Notes: a model not told the origin generated them from the letters alone. Shown: positions 24,263 through 34,280, counted from the stretch's first letter. The stretch is 60,590 nucleotides of DNA from Alphaproteobacteria bacterium (GCA_947473325.1 CANJEJ010000005.1:1-60590); one strand, 5' to 3'. A program made the numbers and translations.

Positions 24263-24462
24263 CAAAGAACCTCCCTCGAGGATTCGGCCGTGGGCGAACT
24301 GTTTCGCCGCCCATCGGCCATCGGGCGAGTTTAGTCCCGGTGCAGTTCAAAGCCTATCGACGGGAAATGTATACTTGCTGCGACATAACGCCCGATAGCG
24401 GGCTTGCGGCCGAATCCCCGGCCCAGTAGCGTCGCGCCGCCCCTACCCCGGACCCCGTCCCC

Positions 24463-24726
24463 ATGTTTGGTTTCACCTTTGTCACGGCGATCGGCGTGGT
24501 CGCCGCCCTGCTGACCACGGTCGCCTTCCTGCCCCAGGCGCTGAAGGCCTGGCGGTCACGCTCGACGCAGGATATCTCGCTCGCGATGTATGCCCTGATG
24601 GCGACCGGCAACATCCTCTGGCTGATCTATGGCCTGCTGCTCGACAGCCTGCCGCTGATCGGCGCCAATGTCGTGTCGCTGTCGCTGACCACCTCGATCC
24701 TCGCGCTCAAGCTGCGCTATCGCTGA
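24463..24726 (+). CDS. SemiSWEET sugar transporter
   Basis: 87 residues forming one three-helix MtN3/PQ-loop bundle. P24-Q25 sits in VAFLPQALKAWRSRSTQDIS, and the third helix begins SLTTSILALKLRYR. SemiSWEETs dimerise to move sugars down gradient. The ATG is 22 bp ahead of... no second gene overlaps; the MaoC-type gene follows 22 bp after its stop, probably co-transcribed. Confidence 0.88.
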   Translation: MFGFTFVTAIGVVAALLTTVAFLPQALKAWRSRSTQDISLAMYALMATGNILWLIYGLLLDSLPLIGANVVSLSLTTSILALKLRYR

Positions 24727-24748
24727 TTTCGCCCCGAAGGAGTTCGCC

Positions 24749-25597
24749 ATGTCTGACCCCGTCAACTACCGCGACTGGATCGGCCGCCAGGAAGTGGCCG
24801 AGGACACCATCAGCGCCGGGCCGGTGTGGGGCCTGCAGGACGCGCTCGACCTTGACCTCGCCCCGCCGAAGGATGGCACGCCGGTCATTCCCGGCGCGCA
24901 TCTTTGCTATTTCTGGCCGCATGCGCCGATGCGCGAGATCGGCGCCGACGGGCACCCGGAACGCGGCAGCTTCATGCCGCCGATCACCCTGCCGCGCCGC
25001 ATGTATGCCGGCGCCCGCATCACCTTCCAGCGCGACCTGAAGGTCGGGGTGAAGGCGACGCGCACGCGCACCATCACCGACGTCACCGAGAAGACGGGCC
25101 GCACCGGCACGCTGGTCTTCGTCTCGTTGCGTGAAGACTTCGCCGACAAGGATGGCCTGTGCATCCGGCAGGAAAACGACATCGTCTTCCGCGCCCTCGC
25201 CCAGCCCGGCGAGACGGCGCCGAAGCCCGCCGCGCCGCCGGCAAAGCCGGTGTGGCGCCGCACGGTGACGCCCGACCCGGTGATGCTGTTCAAGTATTCG
25301 GCCGTCACCTTCAACGGCCACCGCATCCATTACGACCGCCCCTACACGATGAACGAGGAAGGCTATCCGGGCCTTGTCGTGCACGGGCCGCTGACGGCGG
25401 CGCTGCTGATGGACCTGTGCCGGCGCGAGAAGAAGGAGCGCCTGGCCACCTTCAACTTCCGCGCCCAGGCGCCGCTGTTCGACACCGCGCCCTTCACCGT
25501 CAACGGCGCACCGAAAGAGGATGGCAAAGCCTGGGCGATCTGGGCGGAAACGCCCGAGGGCGGCGTTGCCATGCTGGCCGAGGCGACCTTCGGCTGA
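24749..25597 (+). CDS. HTD2/mesaconyl-CoA-hydratase-like MaoC family protein
   Basis: 282 residues with two hotdog halves: the first with FWPHAPMREIGADGHPERGS and RRMYAGARITF, the second with LFKYSAVTFNGHRIHYDRPY and YPGLVVHGPLTAALLMDL. This layout is that of fungal Htd2 and mesaconyl-C4-CoA hydratase relatives, which hydrate or dehydrate acyl-CoA thioesters. The catalytic Asp/His region is in NGHRIHYD. AAGGAG precedes the ATG. Confidence 0.85.
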   Translation: MSDPVNYRDWIGRQEVAEDTISAGPVWGLQDALDLDLAPPKDGTPVIPGAHLCYFWPHAPMREIGADGHPERGSFMPPITLPRRMYAGARITFQRDLKVGVKATRTRTITDVTEKTGRTGTLVFVSLREDFADKDGLCIRQENDIVFRALAQPGETAPKPAAPPAKPVWRRTVTPDPVMLFKYSAVTFNGHRIHYDRPYTMNEEGYPGLVVHGPLTAALLMDLCRREKKERLATFNFRAQAPLFDTAPFTVNGAPKEDGKAWAIWAETPEGGVAMLAEATFG

Positions 25598-25723
25598 GGG
25601 ACGGCCAAAAACGCTATTCCGCCGGAACGACGCCAAATTTCCCCTTTGGAATCAAAGGGTCATCCGGCCCAGGCCTGATCACAAGCCCGTGAGATGCACA
25701 GGCTGAGCCGGCGTGCGCCTGCG

Positions 25724-25757
25724 TTTGTCAGACAGCCTTTTTGGTTCTGACAAAGGA
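25724..25757 (+). promoter_or_regulatory. Leader hairpin that covers the SOD ribosome site
   Basis: TTTGTCAGA (25724-25732) pairs perfectly with TCTGACAAA (25746-25754), a 9-bp stem with a 13-base loop. The 3' arm contains the AAAG of AAAGGA, the only Shine-Dalgarno candidate before the ATG at 25764. The fold would hide it, so translational control is plausible. It could also be a DNA operator. Confidence 0.5.
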
Positions 25758-25763
25758 TGCCCC

Positions 25764-26504
25764 ATGAAACGGATTCTCGCCGCCGGCCTGGGCGCGGCGC
25801 TGCTTGCTGTGCTGGTTGCCGCCACCGCAAACCCCGGCGCCTCCGCGCCGCCGCCCGACATTCCGCTCGAACAGCACAAGGGCCCCTACACGCTGGCGCC
25901 GCTGCCCTATGCCACGGATGCGCTGAACCCGGTGATCGACACGGCGACGATGGAGATCCATCACGGCAAGCACCACCAGGCCTATGTCACCAACCTGAAC
26001 GCTGCGCTCGAAGCCAACCCGGCGCTGAAGGACAAGACGCTGGGCGAGATCTTCGCCGGCGTCTCGCAATATGACGCGGCGGTGCGCAACAACGCGGGCG
26101 GCCACTGGAACCACACGCTGTTCTGGCGGACGATGGCGCCGCCGGGCAAGGGCGGCGCGCCGTCCGAGGTGTTGCGCGCGCAGATCGAGAAGGATTTCGG
26201 CTCGTTCGATGCCTTCAGGAAAGCCTTCCAGGCCGCCGGGATGAAGCAGTTCGGCGCCGGCTGGGTGTGGCTCATCTGGGCCGACGAACGCCTGCAGATC
26301 ACCACCACGCCGAACCAGGACAACCCCCTGATGGCCGTGGCGGCTAAGCGCGGCAAGCCCATCCTGGGCAACGACCTGTGGGAACACGCCTATTCCCTGA
26401 AGCACCAGAACAGGCGCGACGCCTACCTTGCCGGCTGGTGGGACGTGGTGAACTGGACCGAAGTGACCCGCCCGTTTTATCGCGCGGCGGCGGTGCCGGG
26501 GTGA
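25764..26504 (+). CDS. sodB: Exported Fe/Mn superoxide dismutase
   Basis: 246 residues: a signal peptide (MKRILAAGLGAALLAVLVAA) then a full Fe/Mn SOD. Metal ligands lie in MEIHHGKHHQAYV (first His), GGHWNHTLFW (second His) and GNDLWEHAY (Asp and His). KFGSFDAFRKAFQAAG and GAGWVWLI are classic; residues near the metal do not settle Fe against Mn. Export to the periplasm is less common for this family than for Cu/Zn SOD. The gene symbol is approximate. Confidence 0.87.
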   Translation: MKRILAAGLGAALLAVLVAATANPGASAPPPDIPLEQHKGPYTLAPLPYATDALNPVIDTATMEIHHGKHHQAYVTNLNAALEANPALKDKTLGEIFAGVSQYDAAVRNNAGGHWNHTLFWRTMAPPGKGGAPSEVLRAQIEKDFGSFDAFRKAFQAAGMKQFGAGWVWLIWADERLQITTTPNQDNPLMAVAAKRGKPILGNDLWEHAYSLKHQNRRDAYLAGWWDVVNWTEVTRPFYRAAAVPG

Positions 26505-26564
26505 GGGGACGGCTCCCATAAGGCTTGGCTGCGGCGGGGCATTTTGCTGTAGTGTCCCGCCACC

Positions 26565-27449
26565 ATGACTCTGCCCACATTCGTGGTCGCCGGCACGCAA
26601 AAAGCCGCCACCACATGGCTCTATGAATGCCTGAACGAACACCCTGAGGTGTTCGTCCCCACCACCAAGGAACTGCATCACTTCTGCGAGGCAGCAGACT
26701 GTCGCCTGTCAACGCGGGCGCAAGGCGATGCCTACTACCTGGGGCAGTTCGATGGCGCCGGGCCACAGCACAGTGCGGTCGGCGAACTTACCATCGACTA
26801 CATGTATTTTCCCTACATTGCCGCCGACCTGCAGCGCATCAACCCGGCAATGAAGGTGATCTTCATCCTGCGCGAGCCGGTCGAGCGGGCCTATTCGGCC
26901 TACTGGATGGTGCGGCGGGGTCGGATCGAATTCGCGCCCTTTGAAGACTTCCTCAATCCCGACAACCATATCGTCGGGCGCGGCTTCTACTATCGGCAGA
27001 TCGAGAACTTCCGCCGCCTTTTCCCCGACAGCCAGCTCAAGATCCTGATCTACGAGGACATCCAGCGGAACCCGCAGGCTTTCGTCGCGGAGGTGTTCCG
27101 TTTCCTCGGCGTCGACGATCGCTTTGTCCCGCCATCCTTGCGCCAGCAGATCGGCGAGACTCGGGTCATGTCGCCGCGTATGTCGACGCTTTTCTATCGC
27201 CGCCTGTCTCCCCTGCTGCAAATCCCACCGGTGCTTGCCGCATGGCGCCTGTTCAAACGCGTGACCGGATACAAGCGCGCCAAGCCAAATGCTGCGAGCA
27301 GCGGCGGCATCCAGCACCATTACCCCCCCCTGCCCGCCGACCAGCGGCGCCGGTTAGAGAATCTCTATCGCGACGACACCGAGCGGCTGTTTGGCCTGAT
27401 CGGCCGGCGTGTCGGCGATTGGACTCACCAAGCAGAGCCCGGCGAATAA
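26565..27449 (+). CDS. PAPS-dependent sulfotransferase
   Basis: 294 residues with the 5'-phosphosulfate loop AGTQKAATTWLYECL (from residue 9) and the 3'-phosphate motif REPVERAYSAYW. Resembles heparan/carbohydrate sulfotransferases and NodH-like enzymes. Transfers sulfate from PAPS to a hydroxyl or amine acceptor, probably a glycan or lipid. It lies 86 bp ahead of cysD-cysNC, which make its co-substrate. Confidence 0.88.
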   Translation: MTLPTFVVAGTQKAATTWLYECLNEHPEVFVPTTKELHHFCEAADCRLSTRAQGDAYYLGQFDGAGPQHSAVGELTIDYMYFPYIAADLQRINPAMKVIFILREPVERAYSAYWMVRRGRIEFAPFEDFLNPDNHIVGRGFYYRQIENFRRLFPDSQLKILIYEDIQRNPQAFVAEVFRFLGVDDRFVPPSLRQQIGETRVMSPRMSTLFYRRLSPLLQIPPVLAAWRLFKRVTGYKRAKPNAASSGGIQHHYPPLPADQRRRLENLYRDDTERLFGLIGRRVGDWTHQAEPGE

Positions 27450-27535
27450 CGTCTTTTTCGGCAATTCGCCGGTCCGCCACTGGGCCACTATTGACACCCC
27501 AAGCGCCAATGCCCTATTGCGCGGAACCCTTTCGC

Positions 27536-28339
27536 ATGAAACCCATGAATCACCTCGACCAGCTCGAAAGCCAGAGCGTCTACATTTTCCGCGAGGCGTT
27601 CGCCACGATCGACCGCCTGGCGATGCTGTGGTCGCTCGGCAAGGACTCGAACGTGATGATCTGGCTGGCTCGCAAGGCCTTTTTTGGCCATGTCCCGTTC
27701 CCGGTCATGCATATCGACACCGGTCGCAAGTTCCGCGAGATGTATGAGTTCCGCGACCGCTACGCGGCGGAGTGGAACCTGAATTTCCTGCGCGAAGAAT
27801 GCCCGTCCTATGAAAGCACCGACCCGACCCTGCCGCCGGCCGCCCGGTCCGCCGCGCGCAAGACGGGCGGGTTGAAGGCGGCGCTGCAGAAGCACGGCTT
27901 CAAGGGCATCTTCGCCGGCATCCGCCGCGACGAGGAAGGCACGCGCGCCAAGGAACGCTATTTCAGCCCGCGCGGCGAGAACGGTGCCTGGCAGTTTCGC
28001 GACCAGCCGCCGGAATTGTGGGACCAGTTCAACACGGACTTTCCCGACGGCACGCATGTCCGCATCCACCCGCTGCTGCATTGGTCGGAACTCGACATCT
28101 GGCGCTACACCCAGCGCGAAGGCATCCCCACGGTGCCGCTCTATTTCGCGCGCGATGGCAAGCGCTACCGCTCGCTCGGCGATCAGGACATCACCAACCC
28201 GATCGTGTCCGACGCCGTCACCATCGACGCGATCATCACCGAACTGGAAAACACCCGCGCGCCGGAACGGGCCGGGCGAGCCATGGACCATGAAGCGGAA
28301 GACGCCTTCGAACGGCTCCGCGCCGACGGGTACATGTGA
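27536..28339 (+). CDS. cysD: Sulfate adenylyltransferase subunit 2 (CysD)
   Basis: 267 residues with the PP-loop SLGKDSNVM, the family start [16 protein letters not shown], and [16 protein letters not shown] and ERYFSPRGE. With CysN it makes adenosine 5'-phosphosulfate from ATP and sulfate. ATGs at 27536 and 27545 are both possible; the first has a weak GGAA upstream. The stop overlaps a GTG of the next gene by 4 bp (GTGA). Confidence 0.92.
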   Translation: MKPMNHLDQLESQSVYIFREAFATIDRLAMLWSLGKDSNVMIWLARKAFFGHVPFPVMHIDTGRKFREMYEFRDRYAAEWNLNFLREECPSYESTDPTLPPAARSAARKTGGLKAALQKHGFKGIFAGIRRDEEGTRAKERYFSPRGENGAWQFRDQPPELWDQFNTDFPDGTHVRIHPLLHWSELDIWRYTQREGIPTVPLYFARDGKRYRSLGDQDITNPIVSDAVTIDAIITELENTRAPERAGRAMDHEAEDAFERLRADGYM

Positions 28340-28344
28340 GCGGC

Positions 28345-30207
28345 ATGAGCGCTGACCGCGAAACGCTGCGCGTGGTTGTCATCGGCCACGTCGATCATGG
28401 AAAATCCACCCTGGTGGGCCGCCTTTTCCACGACACCGGCATGCTGCCCGACGGCAAGCTGGAAGCGATCCGCGCGATGAGCGAGAAGCGCGGCATGCCC
28501 TTCGAGTGGGCTTTCCTGATGGATGCGCTGCAGGCCGAGCGCGACCAGGGCATCACCATCGACACGGCGCATATCTGGTTTCGCACGCCGGAGCGCAACT
28601 ACGTGCTGGTTGATGCGCCGGGCCACAAGGAATTCCTGAAGAACATGGTCACCGGCGCTGCGGCGAGCGATGCCGCGCTGCTACTGATCGATGCCGTCGA
28701 GGGCCTGCGCGAGCAATCGCGCCGCCATGCCTTCCTGCTCCACCTGCTCGGCGTGCGCGAGATGGCGGTGGTGGTAAACAAGATGGATGCCGCCGGCTAT
28801 TCGGAAGAACGGTTCCGGACCATCCAGCGGGACTACGAGGCCTATCTCGCCGAGATCGGCCTGAAGGCGCAGGCCTTCATCCCCATCTCCGCCCGCAACG
28901 GCGAGAACCTGGCATCGTCCTCGGCGGCCATGCCGTGGTATCACGGCCCTACGGTGCTGCAACAGCTCGGCCGCTTCCAGATTCGCGCGCCGTCAGAGAA
29001 CCGTCCGCTGCGCATGCCGGTCCAAGGGGTCTACAAGTTCGACGACCGGCGCATCATCGCCGGACGGCTGGAAAGCGGACGCATCGCCGTGGGCGACACG
29101 GTGCTCTTCTCGCCGTCGAACAAGACGACGCGCGTCGCCTCGATCGAGCGCTGGCAGGCGAACCGCAGCGCCGAAGCCGGTGCCGGGGAAAGCATCGGCG
29201 TGTGCCTGACCGAGCAGATCTTCGTCGAACGCGGCGAGATCCTGAGCCATGTCGCGGACGCGCCGGTGGAAACCGACGTGCTGCGCGCCCGCCTGTTCTG
29301 GCTGGGCCAGCGGCCGATGGGCGTAGGCTCGCGCTACAAGATCAAGCTGCACGCCGCCGAGGCGACCGCCACGGTGCAGTCCATTGAACGCATCTTCGAT
29401 GCGAGCTCGCTGGAAGAGGTGCGCGGCGGGGCGGTCGAAAAGAATTCCGTCTGCGAGATCACGCTGCGGCTGAGCCGGCTGGTGGCGCTGGACCCCTATG
29501 ACCGCAACGCCGTCACCGGCCGCTTCGTGCTGGTCGACGATTATGACATCGCCGGCGGCGGCGTCGTCTCGATGGAAGGCTATGCCGACCAGCGCCGGGT
29601 CACGACGGTGCGTGCCACCGACATCACCGCCGTGGACCACGGCGTGTCATTGGTGGCGCGCACCCAACGCAATGGCCACGAGGGCGGCGTGCTGTGGCTG
29701 ACCGGCCTGTCGGGCGCCGGCAAGTCGACGCTGGCCGTCGCGCTGGAAGCCGCGCTGTTCACCCGTGGCTACCAGGTCTATGTGCTGGATGGCGACAACG
29801 TTCGCCATGGCCTGTGTGCCGACCTGGGCTTCTCGCCCGAGGACCGGGCCGAAAACATCCGCCGCGTCGGCGAAGTGGCGGCATTGATGGCCGGCGCCGG
29901 CATGATCGTCGTCACCGCCTTCATCTCGCCTTACCGGTCCGACCGCGACCGCGCGCGCAAGGCGGCCGACACGCGCTTCCACGAAATCTATGTCAAGGCC
30001 GATCTCGCCGTCTGCGAAACCCGCGATCCCAAGGGCCTCTACAAGAAAGCCCGCGCCGGCGAGCTGGCCAACTTCACCGGCATCTCGGCACCCTATGAAG
30101 CGCCGACAGCCCCCGAGCTCGTCGTCGACACCGGCACCAAGTCGGTCGATGCCTGCATCGACGATCTGGTGGCCTATGCCGTGAAGGCGTTCAAGCGGCA
30201 GGGCTGA
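28345..30207 (+). CDS. cysNC: Bifunctional sulfate adenylyltransferase subunit 1 / APS kinase (CysN-CysC)
   Basis: 620 residues. Residues 1-430 are a translation-factor-like GTPase: GHVDHGKST (14-22), DAPGH and NKMD. Residues 440-620 are APS kinase with Walker [10 protein letters not shown] (from 452), DGDNVRHGL and [13 protein letters not shown]. Together with CysD it turns sulfate into PAPS. Start at ATG 28345; GTG at 28336, overlapping the cysD stop, would add three residues. No cysH or cysIJ follows, so the output is probably sulfation by the upstream sulfotransferase. Confidence 0.93.
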   Translation: MSADRETLRVVVIGHVDHGKSTLVGRLFHDTGMLPDGKLEAIRAMSEKRGMPFEWAFLMDALQAERDQGITIDTAHIWFRTPERNYVLVDAPGHKEFLKNMVTGAAASDAALLLIDAVEGLREQSRRHAFLLHLLGVREMAVVVNKMDAAGYSEERFRTIQRDYEAYLAEIGLKAQAFIPISARNGENLASSSAAMPWYHGPTVLQQLGRFQIRAPSENRPLRMPVQGVYKFDDRRIIAGRLESGRIAVGDTVLFSPSNKTTRVASIERWQANRSAEAGAGESIGVCLTEQIFVERGEILSHVADAPVETDVLRARLFWLGQRPMGVGSRYKIKLHAAEATATVQSIERIFDASSLEEVRGGAVEKNSVCEITLRLSRLVALDPYDRNAVTGRFVLVDDYDIAGGGVVSMEGYADQRRVTTVRATDITAVDHGVSLVARTQRNGHEGGVLWLTGLSGAGKSTLAVALEAALFTRGYQVYVLDGDNVRHGLCADLGFSPEDRAENIRRVGEVAALMAGAGMIVVTAFISPYRSDRDRARKAADTRFHEIYVKADLAVCETRDPKGLYKKARAGELANFTGISAPYEAPTAPELVVDTGTKSVDACIDDLVAYAVKAFKRQG

Positions 30208-30214
30208 GCGGCAG

Positions 30215-30544
30215 TCAAACCCCGCGCCAGTTGATCGCAAAGCGGATCAGCACACACAGCGAAACAATTGCGCCCCAGTGCATCAACAGCGCGTCGGGCG
30301 CGAGGACCGCGTCCGGCGGCACTTCCAGAAGGAAGCTGTGGTCGTAGTAGCGGCGGCCGAAATCTTGCGGGGTGCGCCACGGCGGAAAGAGCAGCGAAGC
30401 CAGAAACAACAGTATCGCAAGCCCGGCATTCAGCCAGTGCGCGATGCGACGGTCCTTCTCGATCCGCGCCAGCATCTGCTGACGCGCTTCGTCCGTCGGC
30501 AGGTTGTCAGCGTAAGGGTCGCGCCACGGCTTGCGATGGCGCAC
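30215..30544 (-). CDS. Small membrane protein of unknown function
   Basis: 109 residues from a GTG. A basic N-terminus (RHRKPWRDPYADNLP) precedes a helix WLNAGLAILLFLASLLF, a loop with FGRRYYDHSFLL, and a second helix LLMHWGAIVSLCVLIRF. It starts 4 bp after the GST stop, so it is probably co-transcribed. No family recognised. It converges on cysNC. Confidence 0.65.
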   Translation of the reverse strand: MRHRKPWRDPYADNLPTDEARQQMLARIEKDRRIAHWLNAGLAILLFLASLLFPPWRTPQDFGRRYYDHSFLLEVPPDAVLAPDALLMHWGAIVSLCVLIRFAINWRGV

Positions 30545-30548
30545 CCGC

Positions 30549-31247
30549 TCAGCTCCGCTTCTGGTACTGCATGTCGCCGAAATAGGCCCGGCGGTGTTCT
30601 TCGCTGATCGGGCCGGGCTTCGTCACATTGTCGGAGAGGATCGCCCAGGCCCGTTGCGTCGCGGGGCGTGCGGCGATGGCGGCGAGCCAGCGCTGCACGT
30701 TCGGGAAGTCGGCCATGTCGACCTTGCGGTTTTCCCAGCCCATCGCCCAGGGATAGGTCGCCATGTCGGCGATGGAATAGTCGCCGCCGAGATAGGGCAC
30801 ATCGCCAAGCCGCCGGTTCATCACGTCATAGAGACGTTTCACCTCGTTGTCGTAGCGCTGCTGCGCATAGGGAATGGGCTCGGGTGCGTAGCGGTTGAAA
30901 TGGCCCTGCTGGCCGAACATCGGCCCGACGCCACCCATCTGGAAATAGAGCCACTGCTTCACCGTCCAGCGGGCGCGCGCCTCGCTCGGCAGGAACTGGC
31001 CGTGCTTTTCCGCCAGGTATTCGAGGATGGTGGCGGATTCGAACAGCACGATCGGCTTGCCGCCCGGCCCCTTCCAGTCGACGGCCGCGGGGATCTTGTG
31101 GTTCGGGTTGATCGCCAGGAAGGCGGGATCGAACTGCTCGCCCTTGGTAATGTTCACCGGCTTCACCGTGTAGGGGATGCCGAGTTCCTCTACCATCATG
31201 TGGATCTTGCGCCCGTTGGGCGTGGGCCAGGTGTAGAGGTCGAGCAT
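30549..31247 (-). CDS. Glutathione S-transferase (Nu/Ure2p-like)
   Basis: 232 residues: thioredoxin-like domain LDLYTWPTPNGRKIHMMVEELG with the TPNG active-site turn of YfcG/YghU-type GSTs, ITKGEQFDPAFLAINPNHKIPA, and GSH-binding LFESATILEYLA. The helical domain has DYSIADMATYPW. Probable disulfide-bond reductase or peroxidase activity, as in the Nu class. Confidence 0.92.
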   Translation of the reverse strand: MLDLYTWPTPNGRKIHMMVEELGIPYTVKPVNITKGEQFDPAFLAINPNHKIPAAVDWKGPGGKPIVLFESATILEYLAEKHGQFLPSEARARWTVKQWLYFQMGGVGPMFGQQGHFNRYAPEPIPYAQQRYDNEVKRLYDVMNRRLGDVPYLGGDYSIADMATYPWAMGWENRKVDMADFPNVQRWLAAIAARPATQRAWAILSDNVTKPGPISEEHRRAYFGDMQYQKRS

Positions 31248-31301
31248 CGTTAATCCTGCTGCTATGAACTGGAACGGCTGTCCGCGGGATATCCTGGAAG
31301 G

Positions 31302-31580
31302 TCACTCGTCTTTTCTTTCGCCGGGCAAGGGCAAGCCCAATGCCATCAGCGCAAGGTGAGCTAAGCCCCACAACACGATTCCGGCGACTGCTGCGGCAGC
31401 ATAGACAATGAAACCGAAGCGTTGGGGAAGGCCGTAGGCAATCGCCAAAACAACCAGGACAATTACGAAAAGAAATCCAACAGGCCCTAGCCGCGCTAGC
31501 CGGCTTGTCCCACCCGATGTCTCGTCGTGGCGCGGCTCGAACTCCGGCCGGTTGTTGCGGCGTCGAAAATCCCAGTCCAT
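31302..31580 (-). CDS. 92-residue membrane protein of unknown function
   Basis: A polar, Arg-rich start (MDWDFRRRNNRPEFEPRHDE) is followed by two helices, VGFLFVIVLVVLAIAYGL and FIVYAAAAVAGIVLWGLAHLAL. GAGG precedes the ATG. It begins 14 bp after the methyltransferase stop. Family not recognised. Confidence 0.65.
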   Translation of the reverse strand: MDWDFRRRNNRPEFEPRHDETSGGTSRLARLGPVGFLFVIVLVVLAIAYGLPQRFGFIVYAAAAVAGIVLWGLAHLALMALGLPLPGERKDE

Positions 31581-31594
31581 CTGCCTCGTATGGC

Positions 31595-32740
31595 TTACGC
31601 CACCGCGCCGTAGACGTGCCAGGGCTTGCCCTTCTTGCCCTCGCCGCCGCGGAAGGTGACGCCCGTCTTCGTGGCGCTGCGCACCACCGGTGCGTCGCCG
31701 TGGAAATAGCGGGAGAAGCCCGCGCCCTGCGCCAGCCTGGCGATGTCGGTGTCGCGCATGCGGCCCATGAAGGGTTCGTTGTTATTGTAGGTGTCCCAGT
31801 CGGGGATGAAGAGGTCGAAGGCATCGCCTTCCACCTGCGGCACGTCGACATGGCACATCACCCCGCCCGGGCGCAGCAGGCGGCGCGATTCGCGCAGGAT
31901 GGCGGCGATGGCGGGGCTCGAGGTTTCGTGCAGCAGCACGGCGCTCGCCACGATATCGAAATGCCCGTCCGGGAAATCGGTGCGTTCGGCGTTCTGCTGG
32001 CTGAAATGCACGCGGTGGCCGAGCGATTCGGCGCGCGCATGGGCATAGCGCAGCGAGGCGGCACCCAGGTCGATGCCATGCACCTCGGCGTCGGGGAATG
32101 CATCGGCCCAGGCCAGCGTCGAGTTGCCGATGGTGCAGCCCATGTCGAGGATGCGCTTCGGCTTCATGTTCGGGAAATTCTGTCTGATATAGGCGGCACC
32201 ACTGCCGCCGATATCGGCGTTGAGGGGGCCGAGCCCACCCATGGCGTAGATGTAGAGCCCGCGGTCATAGATCGCGCCGGCGAAGACATCGCCCTCCATC
32301 AGGTCGGTGTGATAGCTGCCCGGCATCACATGCGTGTCGACCGCGGCCTGGTAGCCCGGCACGCGCAGGGCAGGATCGAGGCGCAGCGAGCCGCGCGTCT
32401 TGCCGCTGGTGCGCGCACGCGCCATCAGGTCGGGCAGTTGCCGTTCGACCGAGGCGCCGACTGAATCCCACATCAGCTCCTGCGTCGTGCGCAGCAGCGC
32501 CGACCAGTTCTGGTAATGCGCCTCGGGCTCCATCGCCTTGCGCACCTCGTGCCGGTCCTTCGGCACCCGCCGGTGCGCCTTTTCGAAAGCCGGGCGCACC
32601 TTGCGCTCGTAGACCTGGCGGGTGCCGTCCGACACCGTGGTCATGACATGGATGCGCAGGTTGGACACGAAGCCCTGGCGCGCCAGTTCGTCATGGTTCG
32701 GATCGGCGAGAACGGCGTGGCGGATTTGCTGGTCGTGCAT
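31595..32740 (-). CDS. Class I SAM-dependent methyltransferase
   Basis: 381 residues. The Rossmann core has motif I ILDMGCTIGNSTLAWA, an acidic ribose contact VHGIDLG, and HFDIVASAVLLHE. The N-terminal 170 residues are a family-specific helical region (YERKVRPAFEKAHRR, EPEAHYQNWSALLRTTQELM), and the C-terminal end is basic. Not a known rRNA or quinone methyltransferase by eye. Substrate unknown. Confidence 0.83.
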   Translation of the reverse strand: MHDQQIRHAVLADPNHDELARQGFVSNLRIHVMTTVSDGTRQVYERKVRPAFEKAHRRVPKDRHEVRKAMEPEAHYQNWSALLRTTQELMWDSVGASVERQLPDLMARARTSGKTRGSLRLDPALRVPGYQAAVDTHVMPGSYHTDLMEGDVFAGAIYDRGLYIYAMGGLGPLNADIGGSGAAYIRQNFPNMKPKRILDMGCTIGNSTLAWADAFPDAEVHGIDLGAASLRYAHARAESLGHRVHFSQQNAERTDFPDGHFDIVASAVLLHETSSPAIAAILRESRRLLRPGGVMCHVDVPQVEGDAFDLFIPDWDTYNNNEPFMGRMRDTDIARLAQGAGFSRYFHGDAPVVRSATKTGVTFRGGEGKKGKPWHVYGAVA

Positions 32741-32798
32741 GGCGGGGCCCCTGTTGCTTCATGCAGTGTAGCGTTCCCACCCCCTTGTGGGGAGGCCT

Positions 32799-34196
32799 CT
32801 ACAGCTTCGGGTGCCGCTGGTGCCAGTCGGTGTTTTGCTGGAAGGCGTGGCCGGCGCGGATCGCCAGCTCTTCCTCGCCATGGCGGGCGATGATCTGCAC
32901 CCCAAGGGGGAGTCCTTGGCGGTTGAAGCCGCCGGGGAAGCAGACGCAGGGGTGACCGGAGAAATTCCACGGCGCGGTGAATTTCAGCATCTCGCCATGG
33001 TCGTCGAGCACGGCCGCGCCTTCGCGGCGCTGCAGCGGCGGCGCCGGGTTGGGCCAGGACGGGCAGATCAGCAGGTCGACATCCTCGAACAGCGCGCGCA
33101 CGCGGGCCGTCCACTCGCGCGCCGGTGCCTGCAGCCGCGCCATGTCGGTGGCGAGCAGCGCCTGGCCGCGGCGGAGCAGGCCTGCCAGTTCGGGGCCGTA
33201 ATGTTCCGCCTGCGCCGGAAAGGTCGCCTCATGGGCGATGGCGGCTTCGACCGCGACCAGGTCGGTGAAATGGGCGAGGAAGCCGGAGGGCGACGGCAGG
33301 CTGACCGGCAGGATGCGCGCGCCGCGCGACACGAAGGTGTCGGCCGCGGCGAACACGGCGTTGGCGACATCGGGATCGGTGTGCGCCGTGACATAGCGTT
33401 CGTCGAGGCCGATGCGGCAGCCGCGCAGCCCGCGTTCCAGCCGCACGGCATAGTCGGGCACCACGCCGGGCAGCGTGAGCGGGTCGGCCGGATCGGGCCC
33501 GGCGATCACCGCGAGCATCGCCGCGCAATCGGCGAGGCTGCGCGCCATCGGCCCGACATGGTCGAGCGACTGCGCCAGCAGCAGGATGCCCGACAGGCTG
33601 ACGCGGCCATAGGTCGGCTTGATTCCGGAGACGCCGGTGGCGGCGCAGGGAAAGCGGATCGAGCCGCCGGTGTCGGAGCCAAGCGCGCCATAGGCCATGC
33701 CGGCGGCGAGCGCGACCGCCGGGCCGCTCGACGACAGGCCGGTCATGTGGCCTTCGTTCCACGGATTGACCGGCGGCGGCACGCTGGGATGATGGGCGAT
33801 GTAGGCGCCCTCGGTCATCGCCAGCTTGCCGAGCACCACGGCGCCGGCTGCCCGCAGCCGCGCCACCACGGTGGCATCGCGGTCGGGCGCGGCGCCGCCC
33901 GGCAAGGCCGATCCGCCGCGCGTCGGCAGGCCCTCGGTCAGGCAGAGATCCTTGAGCGCGATCGGCACGCCGGCGAGCGGCCCGCGCAGCTGGCCCATGG
34001 CGATCCCGGCTTCCGCCGCGCGCGCCGCGTGGAGCGCGGCATCCCCGGCCACGGCGACATAGGCCTTGAAACGGGGGTTGAGCGCGGCGATGCGCTCGAG
34101 CGTCGCCCTGGTCACATCGACGGGCGACAGCGCCCGGCGGCGGTAGGCATGCGCAAGGTCGATAATGCTGGCGAAAGGAAGATTGGCAGCGGTCAT
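32799..34196 (-). CDS. Amidase signature family protein
   Basis: 465 residues with the Ser-cisSer-Lys triad: K82 (IALKD), Ser in GLSSSGPAVALAAG (154-164) and nucleophile S179 in GSDTGGSIRFP. The common GGSSGGS is altered to GLSSSGP. It hydrolyses carboxamides. A nitrile hydratase lies about 26 kb away, so no operon link. Start at 34196 fits the family. Confidence 0.9.
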   Translation of the reverse strand: MTAANLPFASIIDLAHAYRRRALSPVDVTRATLERIAALNPRFKAYVAVAGDAALHAARAAEAGIAMGQLRGPLAGVPIALKDLCLTEGLPTRGGSALPGGAAPDRDATVVARLRAAGAVVLGKLAMTEGAYIAHHPSVPPPVNPWNEGHMTGLSSSGPAVALAAGMAYGALGSDTGGSIRFPCAATGVSGIKPTYGRVSLSGILLLAQSLDHVGPMARSLADCAAMLAVIAGPDPADPLTLPGVVPDYAVRLERGLRGCRIGLDERYVTAHTDPDVANAVFAAADTFVSRGARILPVSLPSPSGFLAHFTDLVAVEAAIAHEATFPAQAEHYGPELAGLLRRGQALLATDMARLQAPAREWTARVRALFEDVDLLICPSWPNPAPPLQRREGAAVLDDHGEMLKFTAPWNFSGHPCVCFPGGFNRQGLPLGVQIIARHGEEELAIRAGHAFQQNTDWHQRHPKL

Positions 34197-34280
34197 GGCC
34201 AAAGACTTGCGCGAGGCCGGGGCCGCACGCAAGCCGATAGAGGCCCCACGCGCCGCCCGCGACCGCCCGTCATTGTGGTC

